Part shown: piece after piece, positions 1 to 5,452 of the stretch
Layout of the letters: each line of letters starts with the position of its first letter
Numbering within the stretch: position 1 is the first letter of the stretch
Source: an archaeon
GTDB taxonomy: Archaea; Hydrothermarchaeota; Hydrothermarchaeia; Hydrothermarchaeales; JALUUU01
Assembly: GCA_027021185.1 (NCBI GenBank)
Contig: JALUUU010000245.1
Span: 1 to 5,756, forward strand
Length of the DNA: 5,756 bases
Reading direction: 5' to 3'
The notes under the pieces: generated by a model
The model's input: the letters and a program-made list of their open reading frames with translations, nothing else
Told to the model about the DNA's origin: nothing
The model's database searches: none
Program-made: the position numbers and the translations under genes

Positions 1-570
1 CTGCATTCAAGGCCTGACTATATAATAATAGGTGAGATCAGGGGCCGTGAAGGTGCTATTGCCTTCCAGGCAATGCAGACTGGACATCCTGTGATGTCCA
101 CCTTCCACGCATCCTCTATACGAAGGATGATCCAGAGATTCAACAGCAACCCAATTAACGTTCCCCAGTCTGCCATGGACAGCCTTAACATAGCCTTGTT
201 CCAGCAGGCTCTCTACTTGAAGGGACGGTTATCAAGGAGGGTTACGGGGGTGGTAGAGGTTGAGGGCTACTCCCCGGAGAGCGAGGGGATCGTGACTAGG
301 AGGATCTTCGAGTGGGTGCCCAGGGAGGACTCTCTGGTCTTCGAGGGTCTCTATAACAGCTTCATCCTTGAGAGCAAAGTAGCGGCGGCCTTGGGCTATG
401 AGGAGCCAAAAGAGATATACGACGAGCTTGCCAGGCGGACTAAGCTGTTGGAGGAGCTCGTGAATGCGGGGATCTACGACTACCACGAGGTCTTCGAGAT
501 CATCAGAAAGTACTCCTCCAAGGGAACCGAGGGTCTTCCTGACAAGCTGAAAGTGGCCGTGGAGGTTTGA
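1..570 (+). CDS. Archaeal type II/IV secretion ATPase, ArlI/FlaI-like (5'-partial, C-terminal part)
   Basis: The reading frame is open from base 1 to a TGA at 568-570. It gives the last 189 residues of a protein whose start lies outside the window, so the ATG at 73 is internal. Visible are the Walker B segment (IIIGEIRG, codons 8-15, catalytic Glu at codon 12), the arginine that follows it, and the His box (QTGHPVMSTFHA, codons 26-37). The family-typical C-terminal region follows, with the EGYSP and GLYNSFILE motifs. Proteins of this family form cytoplasmic hexamers that hydrolyse ATP to drive assembly of archaella, archaeal pili or related filaments. Hand alignment with the next gene, ungapped, gives about 54% identity (98 of about 183 positions), so the two are tandem paralogues. 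Only 7 nt separate them and the downstream Shine-Dalgarno lies inside this gene, which implies co-transcription. The visible part is intact, with no sign of decay. The Walker A motif and N-terminal domain cannot be judged. Sequence alone does not separate archaellum from pilus or secretion use. Confidence 0.93.
   Translation: MHSRPDYIIIGEIRGREGAIAFQAMQTGHPVMSTFHASSIRRMIQRFNSNPINVPQSAMDSLNIALFQQALYLKGRLSRRVTGVVEVEGYSPESEGIVTRRIFEWVPREDSLVFEGLYNSFILESKVAAALGYEEPKEIYDELARRTKLLEELVNAGIYDYHEVFEIIRKYSSKGTEGLPDKLKVAVEV
561..566 (+). promoter_or_regulatory. Shine-Dalgarno site for the second ATPase
   Basis: GGAGGT lies 11 nt before the ATG at 578 and inside the last codons of the preceding ATPase gene. 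It fixes the downstream start and suggests translational coupling of the two paralogues. Confidence 0.75.
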
Positions 571-577
571 AAAAAGA

Positions 578-2236
578 ATGCCGCAGCTGTCGGACTATTT
601 CAGGCGGGCTTTGTCGAAGAACCCCCATCTGCAGAGCTATGTTAGGAGATACTTCGACCGCTACGGTGAAGTGCCAGCCTACGCGGTTACCCTCAGGGAG
701 GAGATGTCTAGGCTGAAGTCTCCTAACCTCATATACCCTATAGGAGACCCTCTCTTCATCCACATCCATACTGTGGAAAAGGATGTGAGGTATAAGATAA
801 TTGAGCCCACCCTGCCCAGGGAAAGCGAGCAAAAATATGATAAGGTCGTGGAGTCTCTGCTTTTCCTAGCTCAAAGAATGAAGGAGCCGGGGGATAGGGA
901 GGAGCTCATAAGGCTTCTGGACGACATGCTTCTGAGGATAAGCTCTGGAGACGAGGGGAACGGTATAGCCGCAAGGTTTTCCTTGGTTGAGAAGATCCCC
1001 ATGTCCCAGGAGGAGCTTATCGCCATCCGCTACCGCCTTTACAAGAATATCGTGGGCGTGGGGATTCTAGAGCCTTTCATCAGAGACCCCTATCTTGAGG
1101 ACATTTTTGCCTCTGGCCTGGGGCCTGTTTTTGTTATGCATAAGATCTTCAGAATGCTCAAGACAGACCTGATTCTTAAGTCAGACGCAGAGATGGATGA
1201 ATTTTGCCAGATGCTGAGCGAGGTGATGGGCAGGCCCCTTAGCGATGCCACCCCAATCGCCGACGGCACCCTCCCCGACGGGTCAAGGGCGAACATCGTT
1301 TATTCAAGGGCAATCAGCAAACGCGGCTCCAGCTTCTCTGTCCGTAAGCTGCCTACCGAGCCACTCAGCATTACGAAAGTTATCCAATTAGGAACCCTCG
1401 ACGAGGTAATGGCGGCCTACCTCTGGCTATCCATAGAGCACGGAATGAACATCTTTATATGCGGAGACAGTGCATGCGGAAAGACCACCCTTCTCAATGC
1501 TTGCTGCGCCTTTATACAGCCCATGGCTAAGGTTTATTCTTGCGAAGACACCGCCGAGGTTACGGTGCCCCATAAATGCTGGCAGCAGCTGACCACCCGG
1601 GCGACAGGCACGGGGAGAGGGGACGACATCGGCATGCAGGACCTCTTGATATCATCCCTCAGATCCCGTCCCAACTACATCCTAGTCGGTGAGATCCGGG
1701 GAGAAGAGGGAAGCATCGCTTTTCAGGCGATGCAGACGGGTCATCCGGTCATGGCCACTTTTCATGCGTCCTCTGTGAGGAAAATGGTTCAGCGCCTGAC
1801 GGGAAACCCGATAAACATACCAGTTGCGTACATCGAGAACCTGAATATAGCCATTATTATGCGGTCTTTCAATCAGGGAAACCGACAGATAAGGAGAGTT
1901 ATAGAGCTAGCGGAGATCGAGGGTTACTCCCCTGCGGCCGGAGGGGTGGTGTTGAGAAGTATCTTCCACTGGGATCCCTTTAAGGATGCTCACAAGTTTA
2001 AAGGCCTTTACAACAGCTTCATCCTGGAGGATAGGATAGGGGTTATTCTTGGGTATGAGGACAAGCGCCAGATTTACAGGGACCTAGCCTTCAGGGCGGC
2101 GATACTCCGGGAGATGGTGAAGCGGGGAATATTCGATTACTACGAAGTCTTTCAGGTAACTAAAAACTTCTTCAATTATGGACCCGCAGGCCTGCCTTTT
2201 AAACTGGAGGAGAAGAAGTGGAATTTTGGAGTGTGA
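578..2236 (+). CDS. Archaeal type II/IV secretion ATPase, ArlI/FlaI-like (complete, 552 aa)
   Basis: This is a complete motor ATPase of the archaeal ArlI/FlaI/GspE2 group, expected to be a cytoplasmic hexamer that powers a type IV filament or secretion machine through its membrane platform. Residues 1 to about 250 form the family N-terminal domain, with the NLIYPIGDPLFIHI strand at 50-63, YKIIEPTL at 72-79 and the P-IADGTLPDGSRANI segment at 226-240. Residues from about 251 form the RecA-like domain. It has Walker A GDSACGKT at 296-303 (K302, T303), an Asp box SCEDT at 321-325, Walker B ILVGEIRG at 368-375 (E372) and a His box QTGHPVMATFHA at 386-397 (H389, H396). All catalytic motifs are intact and 552 residues is the usual family size. 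Oddities are the Cys in Walker A, where family members usually have Ser, and further Cys residues at 295, 309, 310 and 322. The ATG at 578 is 11 nt after GGAGGT. The gene overlaps the downstream platform gene by 19 nt. I am sure of the family. Which filament it serves is not shown by the sequence. Confidence 0.96.
   Translation: MPQLSDYFRRALSKNPHLQSYVRRYFDRYGEVPAYAVTLREEMSRLKSPNLIYPIGDPLFIHIHTVEKDVRYKIIEPTLPRESEQKYDKVVESLLFLAQRMKEPGDREELIRLLDDMLLRISSGDEGNGIAARFSLVEKIPMSQEELIAIRYRLYKNIVGVGILEPFIRDPYLEDIFASGLGPVFVMHKIFRMLKTDLILKSDAEMDEFCQMLSEVMGRPLSDATPIADGTLPDGSRANIVYSRAISKRGSSFSVRKLPTEPLSITKVIQLGTLDEVMAAYLWLSIEHGMNIFICGDSACGKTTLLNACCAFIQPMAKVYSCEDTAEVTVPHKCWQQLTTRATGTGRGDDIGMQDLLISSLRSRPNYILVGEIRGEEGSIAFQAMQTGHPVMATFHASSVRKMVQRLTGNPINIPVAYIENLNIAIIMRSFNQGNRQIRRVIELAEIEGYSPAAGGVVLRSIFHWDPFKDAHKFKGLYNSFILEDRIGVILGYEDKRQIYRDLAFRAAILREMVKRGIFDYYEVFQVTKNFFNYGPAGLPFKLEEKKWNFGV
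2206..2210 (+). promoter_or_regulatory. Shine-Dalgarno site selecting the GTG start of the platform gene
   Basis: GGAGG sits 7 nt before the GTG at 2218, inside the 3' end of the ATPase gene. It supports this GTG over ATG codons further downstream, such as codon 32, and indicates translational coupling. Confidence 0.75.
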
Positions 2237-3960
2237 AGGAGAGGGGAGTCGCCAAGATAGGTGAGCTGCTGGTAGGTGCCCGCAAGAGAGCCAAGTTCAG
2301 GCTGTTGAACATGCTCTTCATGGCAGCGGAAGACATATCTATGGAGCGGTATCTCAGCAGGATATTTCTGCCCCTGTTTGTCTTCGGCACAGTCACATCG
2401 GTGGTGCTGAAATTCTTCGTTTTCAGGGCCTTCGACATGGATGGAATGATCTTACTGGTACCTTATGTCCTGCCGGTGGTGTGCCTAGTCATTGCCGTGC
2501 TCTACCCTTTCTTTTACGTAACCACTAAGGCAAAGGAGATTGACTCCACGATTCACCTATTTAACACTTACTTGGGGGTGCTGAGCACAACCGGAAGTGA
2601 TAAGAAAGCCCTCTTCAGAATGGCCGCTGAAAAGGAGGAATATGGCGTAATATCTAAAGAGATAAGGAAAATGCTGAAGATAGCTGACTCCTGGAACATG
2701 GGATTTGTCAGGGCGTGCAGGGTCGTGGGAAACGCTACGCCGAGCGTTATTTTTAAAGATTTCCTTGACCGCCTGGCCCACTCCATACGGATAGGCGCCA
2801 ACATAGAGGATTTCCTTAAGAGCGAGGTAAACGCTGTGATGAATGACTATGAGAGAATGTACAGGCAGGCTCTCTATAAACTAGACTCCTTGAAGGAAAC
2901 CTACATCCATGTCATCATAACCCTTGGCTTTATCTCCGCCTTCTCTCTTATATTCCCTCTGCTTGTGGGATACGAGCTCACCAACATCATATACGGGATC
3001 ATACTGTTATTCCTCGCCGCCGACATCGTCACCTACTTCTACATAAGGCACACAACCCCCAGAGACGAGCTCTTCCATAGGCTGCCCATAAGATCGGAGG
3101 GCATTCTAAAGATTCAGCGTATGATCGTACCCGTGGGGGGGCTCTCTTTATTCATATTCATAGTCCTATACATGGTGGACAGGTTTCCTCTACCAATCAC
3201 CATTGCCGCCTCCCAGACTCCCTGGATCATAGTGGGGATTATGGCGGGAAAGGAAGAGGGACTAGTCAAACGAAAAGACGACAACTTCCCCGCCTTCATT
3301 AGGACCGTGGGAACCTCCGCTGGGGTGAGGGGGGGAAGCATCACGCCCATCATTGCCTCCCTGAGAAGGCATGACTACGGTCCCCTGACAAGGGACATAA
3401 AGGCCCTTTATAGGCGCCTCACCCTGGGCAATGTCTCTCGTTCCTGGAGATTCTTCGCAGGGGAGAGCGGGAGCAACCTCATAGACAAGTTCAGCAGAAT
3501 ATTTATAGAAACAACCTACGCCGGCGGCGATCCAGCAGTAACGGGGGAAACTCTGAGCAGGAATTTTTCCAGAATAAACAACCTCAGGAAATTCAGGATC
3601 CAATCAGCCAACGCCCTCAAAGGCATGCTGTACAGCTCCATGCTGGGTGTCTCGGTTTCCATATACATCACCGTCAGCTTGGTTGTGGTGTTGAAAGACA
3701 TTTTCCTGAAGTACACCCTGGGCACTGGATGGGAGTACCTGCCAAACCAGTTTTCTATGGGCGCCCTTAACTCTGAATATATATTCTTCTTGGTATGGGT
3801 TCTCATAATGGTGCATGCGGCCCTTTCATCGGTCATAATAAAGATCGTCGATGGCGGGGAAATGTATAATGCTCTTTATCACTATGTTATCATGTCGTGG
3901 ATAGGGGCCATAGTGGCCATAGGGACGCCATACGTCTTTAAAAAATACGTTCCTTTATGA
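2218..3960 (+). CDS. Type II secretion system F (T2SSF) family platform protein, ArlJ/FlaJ-like
   Basis: This is a 580-residue polytopic membrane protein, the expected platform on which the neighbouring ATPase acts to insert or extract pilin-like subunits. Hydrophobic segments that look membrane-spanning lie near residues 49-69, 77-101, 229-249, 255-276, 302-320, 325-343, 472-492, 519-543 and 554-575, about nine in all. Two T2SSF-type cytoplasmic helical domains lie at about 112-225 and 356-468. The first contains the archaeal-style segment GNATPSVIFKDFLDRLA (171-187), followed by a G-x-x-IEDFL stretch (193-200). The second begins DNFPAFIRTVGTSAGVRGG (355-373). This duplicated layout and a length near 560-600 fit archaeal ArlJ-like proteins rather than single-domain bacterial TadB/TadC or two-domain PilC. 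The start is GTG with GGAGG 7 nt upstream, overlapping the ATPase gene by 19 nt. An oligo-T-rich gap follows, so this is probably the last gene of its operon. Family assignment is firm. Archaellum versus pilus is undecided because no pilin or ArlH gene is visible. Confidence 0.95.
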   Translation: MEFWSVKERGVAKIGELLVGARKRAKFRLLNMLFMAAEDISMERYLSRIFLPLFVFGTVTSVVLKFFVFRAFDMDGMILLVPYVLPVVCLVIAVLYPFFYVTTKAKEIDSTIHLFNTYLGVLSTTGSDKKALFRMAAEKEEYGVISKEIRKMLKIADSWNMGFVRACRVVGNATPSVIFKDFLDRLAHSIRIGANIEDFLKSEVNAVMNDYERMYRQALYKLDSLKETYIHVIITLGFISAFSLIFPLLVGYELTNIIYGIILLFLAADIVTYFYIRHTTPRDELFHRLPIRSEGILKIQRMIVPVGGLSLFIFIVLYMVDRFPLPITIAASQTPWIIVGIMAGKEEGLVKRKDDNFPAFIRTVGTSAGVRGGSITPIIASLRRHDYGPLTRDIKALYRRLTLGNVSRSWRFFAGESGSNLIDKFSRIFIETTYAGGDPAVTGETLSRNFSRINNLRKFRIQSANALKGMLYSSMLGVSVSIYITVSLVVVLKDIFLKYTLGTGWEYLPNQFSMGALNSEYIFFLVWVLIMVHAALSSVIIKIVDGGEMYNALYHYVIMSWIGAIVAIGTPYVFKKYVPL

Positions 3961-3974
3961 AAAAAGAGTCTGCA

Positions 3975-3989
3975 TTTATTTAAAATAAA
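3975..3989. repeat. AT-only palindrome after the platform gene
   Basis: TTTATTT, one A, then AAATAAA form a perfect inverted repeat with a one-base centre, just after the operon's last stop codon. All pairs would be A-U, so it is a poor RNA hairpin. It may only reflect the AT-rich spacer, or help open DNA near the termination zone. Confidence 0.35.
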
Positions 3990-3999
3990 AAATGGGCTG

Positions 4000-4040
4000 T
4001 TTTCTTATCTGTATACTTTTATCGCCCTTTTTCATTTTTT
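4000..4040 (+). terminator. Multi-oligo-T termination zone of the ATPase/platform operon
   Basis: Four T runs of 4, 4, 5 and 6 bases (4000-4003, 4017-4020, 4028-4032, 4035-4040) lie 40-80 nt after the stop codon of the platform gene. Archaeal transcripts typically end at one or several U-rich tracts without a hairpin, and that pattern fits here. A new TATA-like box begins shortly after. Confidence 0.6.
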
Positions 4041-4056
4041 GTATTCTGAAAGACAA

Positions 4057-4067
4057 TTAATATATTT
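4057..4067 (+). promoter_or_regulatory. TATA-box promoter for the small + strand gene at 4104
   Basis: TTAATATATTT resembles an archaeal TATA box. About 26 nt downstream of its centre puts transcription start near 4088. That gives a leader of about 16 nt carrying the GAGGTGG ribosome site at 4090-4096, ahead of TTG at 4104. Confidence 0.5.
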
Positions 4068-4089
4068 CACTTAATCCTCTACTGGTTCT

Positions 4090-4096
4090 GAGGTGG
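4090..4096 (+). promoter_or_regulatory. Shine-Dalgarno site supporting a TTG start
   Basis: GAGGTGG lies 7 nt before TTG at 4104. Together with the TATA box 30-odd nt upstream, it is the main argument that the small downstream reading frame is translated. Confidence 0.5.
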
Positions 4097-4103
4097 TCGA
4101 GCA

Positions 4104-4397
4104 TTGAGGTCCTCCAGTGTCTCTATTGGAGAGGTTGCGGGGAGAGCTGGGTCAGATATCTGGGAGAAATGTAGGGAGAAGAACAAGGAACTCCTCAAGG
4201 AACTTAGGTTTCTTCGCCAGGTTAGATCAGAAAAGGCTAAAAACCTAGCCATGGCAGAGAAACTGTCTCGCCTCTCCAGAAGCCAACTAATAGATATTAA
4301 AATTAGGATTTCTCATGGTCAAAGGGTCAGATCTCACGGGATCTTTTGGCAGGGAACACCTTGTTCTGAATCCAGTAATATACGGACCAGAACGTAA
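4104..4397 (+). CDS. Small hypothetical helical/coiled-coil protein (97 aa)
   Basis: I do not recognise this protein. It starts at TTG with GAGGTGG 7 nt upstream and a TATA-like box at the right distance, so expression is plausible. Residues 18 to about 70 are rich in Leu, Lys, Arg and Glu with rough heptad spacing (for example LLKELRFLRQV at 30-40) and look like one long basic helix or coiled coil. The last 26 or so residues (from HGQRVRSH, residue 71) lose this character. They lie where the frame runs antisense to the membrane-protein gene at 4327-4563, overlapping it by 71 bp. The protein could be a real short helical protein with an accidental read-through tail, or the frame could be fortuitous and the transcript act as antisense RNA. 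There is no signal peptide or membrane segment. It is unlikely to be part of the upstream operon, from which a termination zone and its own promoter separate it. Confidence 0.42.
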   Translation: MRSSSVSIGEVAGRAGSDIWEKCREKNKELLKELRFLRQVRSEKAKNLAMAEKLSRLSRSQLIDIKIRISHGQRVRSHGIFWQGTPCSESSNIRTRT

Positions 4398-4563
4398 AAG
4401 GGAGGGTTAAGAGCCAGGTGACGAAGGATAATCCTGCTGCAAACTTCGCGGAATGGCCAAACCAGAGGTAGATGTAGTTCAATGTGAGGTACCAGAATAT
4501 ATTGAACACCGCCAGAGCCAGGGCCACCCCGTAGAGAAGATAGAAAGGCTTTCTATCACTCAT
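4327..4563 (-). CDS. Small two-helix membrane protein of unknown function (78 aa)
   Basis: I do not recognise a family. The 78-residue product is strongly hydrophobic and aromatic, with two likely transmembrane helices at about residues 8-34 and 42-66. They are separated by a short FGHSAKF loop. The protein begins with a charged MSDRK and ends with a basic tail (NKVFPAKRSREI). This composition is coherent along the whole length, which argues for a real gene. The ATG at 4563 is preferred. A GTG two codons upstream (4569) is an alternative, and the upstream GGGGTG is too close to be a good ribosome site, so the transcript may be leaderless or nearly so. It is divergent from the histidine kinase gene and convergent with the small + strand gene, overlapping it by 71 bp. 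T runs on the - strand at 4243-4239 and 4234-4231 could end its transcript inside the opposing gene. The role is unknown. A membrane partner for the kinase is only a guess from position. Confidence 0.68.
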   Translation of the reverse strand: MSDRKPFYLLYGVALALAVFNIFWYLTLNYIYLWFGHSAKFAAGLSFVTWLLTLPFTFWSVYYWIQNKVFPAKRSREI

Positions 4564-4590
4564 CCACACCCCATATTTTGCCGGAACTCT

Positions 4591-4601
4591 TAACTATTTA
4601 C
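4591..4601 (-). promoter_or_regulatory. Weak TATA-like element for the - strand membrane protein
   Basis: Read on the - strand this is GTAAATAGTTA. Its centre is about 26 nt before position 4570, so transcription would start almost at the GTG/ATG start codons (4569/4563). This is consistent with a leaderless transcript. Confidence 0.35.
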
Positions 4602-4623
4602 TCTCGGGTCATGTTTCGCTATC

Positions 4624-4642
4624 CGAAAAAAAACCTATATAA
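4624..4642 (+). promoter_or_regulatory. BRE/TATA promoter of the histidine kinase
   Basis: A purine-rich, BRE-like CGAAAAAAAACC precedes CTATATAA (4635-4642). Start of transcription is expected near 4664, leaving a leader of roughly 10 nt before ATG 4673. No strong Shine-Dalgarno is present in that leader, only GGGG at 4659-4662. Confidence 0.6.
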
Positions 4643-4672
4643 CCTTCTCTTGGCAGATGGGGAAGCGGATTT

Positions 4673-5383
4673 ATGGATAACAAAACCCTAGAGCGAATGA
4701 AGGAGGAGTTTATAGCAAATATCTCCCACGAGCTCAGAACACCGTTGGCAATAGCCAAGGGCTCGATAGAGCTTGTTTTAGAAGAGGACATCTCAGAGGA
4801 GCAGAGAAAAATCCTCCTTCGTGGAAAGGAAAACCTTGACCGTCTAAACAAAACTATCGGCGACCTCATCGAAGCGGCGCAGCTGGCTGATAACCCTCAA
4901 CTGCATGTTGAGAAGGTAGACCTACGAGAACTAATATCAACGTGTTTCGACGAAATGTCAAAAAAAGCAGCTCTAAAAGAGGTCAAGATAAGGGCCGCCA
5001 TCCCTGATAATTTCCCCACTATAGCAGGGGAAAAGGAGAGGCTTCAGAGGGCTTTTGCGTGTATACTGGAGAATGCGATAAAATTTAACCGTAGAGGAGG
5101 GGAGGTAATAGTAAAGGGCCGGAAATTCAACGGAAGCGTGGAAATCGCCTTTAAGGATCAGGGCATCGGCATTCCCCGGGGGCAGCGTCATAGAATTTTC
5201 GACGCTTTTTACCAGGTAGACGGTAGCTCGAGGAGGAGATATGATGGCATGGGCCTGGGACTAGCCCTTGCAAGAAAAATTATTTCTCTCCATGGAGGGG
5301 AGATTCTAGTTGAGAGTAAAAAGAACCAGGGCAGTGTCTTTAGCGTTGTGTTACCCGTAAGAAAACATGTTTTGTCCCGATAG
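4673..5383 (+). CDS. Soluble sensor-less histidine kinase (HisKA + HATPase_c, 236 aa)
   Basis: This is a two-component kinase core. It should autophosphorylate on His19 with ATP and pass the phosphate to a response regulator, none of which is encoded in the window. The HisKA H-box is FIANISHELRTPL at 13-25 (H19). The HATPase_c domain has the N-box ILENAIKF at 131-138 (N134), G1 box DQGIGI at 162-167, F-box FDAFYQ at 176-181 and G2 box GMGLGLAL at 192-199. All catalytic elements are present. Only 12 residues precede the H-box, with no PAS, GAF, HAMP or membrane segment. An in-frame TAA at 4640-4642 with no start codon after it rules out a longer N-terminus, so the lack of a sensor is real and not a mis-called start. 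The protein should be cytoplasmic and must receive its signal through a partner, or act as a phosphorelay element. It has its own TATA box and is divergent from a small two-helix membrane protein. The family is certain. The partner and stimulus are unknown. Confidence 0.95.
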   Translation: MDNKTLERMKEEFIANISHELRTPLAIAKGSIELVLEEDISEEQRKILLRGKENLDRLNKTIGDLIEAAQLADNPQLHVEKVDLRELISTCFDEMSKKAALKEVKIRAAIPDNFPTIAGEKERLQRAFACILENAIKFNRRGGEVIVKGRKFNGSVEIAFKDQGIGIPRGQRHRIFDAFYQVDGSSRRRYDGMGLGLALARKIISLHGGEILVESKKNQGSVFSVVLPVRKHVLSR

Positions 5384-5404
5384 CACAGAACGCCCTAAAA
5401 GACA

Positions 5405-5415
5405 AAATTTATATT
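5405..5415 (+). promoter_or_regulatory. TATA-box promoter of the PD-(D/E)XK-like gene
   Basis: AAATTTATATT between the kinase stop and the next gene matches an archaeal TATA box, with A-rich bases just upstream as a possible BRE. Transcription would start near 5437, immediately before the GGAGGT ribosome site at 5439-5444. The downstream gene therefore probably has its own promoter. Confidence 0.6.
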
Positions 5416-5438
5416 AAAAGATAAACAGCTTCTTACTC

Positions 5439-5444
5439 GGAGGT
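5439..5444 (+). promoter_or_regulatory. Shine-Dalgarno site selecting the TTG start at 5453
   Basis: GGAGGT lies 8 nt before TTG 5453. Another in-frame TTG at 5444 overlaps this site and is too close to use it, and no ATG or GTG exists in the open stretch back to the TAA at 5396-5398. Confidence 0.65.
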
Positions 5445-5452
5445 TGGTTTTT

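Noticed and set aside
73..570. Treating ATG 73 as the start of a complete 165-residue protein
   Set aside because: The frame is open back to base 1 and codes for Walker B residues (GEIRG) upstream of this ATG, so the Met is internal and the gene is cut by the window edge.
1..570. Upstream ATPase as a pseudogene fragment left by duplication
   Set aside because: The visible half is intact, keeps its catalytic motifs and C-terminal family motifs, and ends in a normal stop with a coupled downstream start. Only the window boundary truncates it.
568..577. Identical TGAAAAAAGA at the ends of the first ATPase (568-577) and the platform gene (3958-3967)
   Set aside because: A stop codon followed by an A run is easily produced by chance in this AT-rich context, and two copies show no further shared flanking sequence.
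4329..4347. AGATC/GATCT hairpin followed by TTTT as an intrinsic terminator
   Set aside because: The stem is only 5 bp with a 6-nt loop, it lies inside both overlapping reading frames, and archaeal termination does not normally need a hairpin.
4315..4410. 31-codon + strand frame starting at ATG 4315
   Set aside because: It has no ribosome site or promoter, is preceded by in-frame stops, and lies entirely within the antisense of the membrane-protein gene's 3' part.
4657..4680. Tiny 7-codon upstream frame overlapping the kinase start
   Set aside because: It begins before or at the predicted transcript start, has no ribosome site and is too short to judge. It is most likely chance.
4609..4869. 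86-codon open frame on the - strand
   Set aside because: It lies antisense to the start of the histidine kinase and its promoter, and its Ser/Arg/Ile composition has no protein-like pattern. It is a shadow frame.
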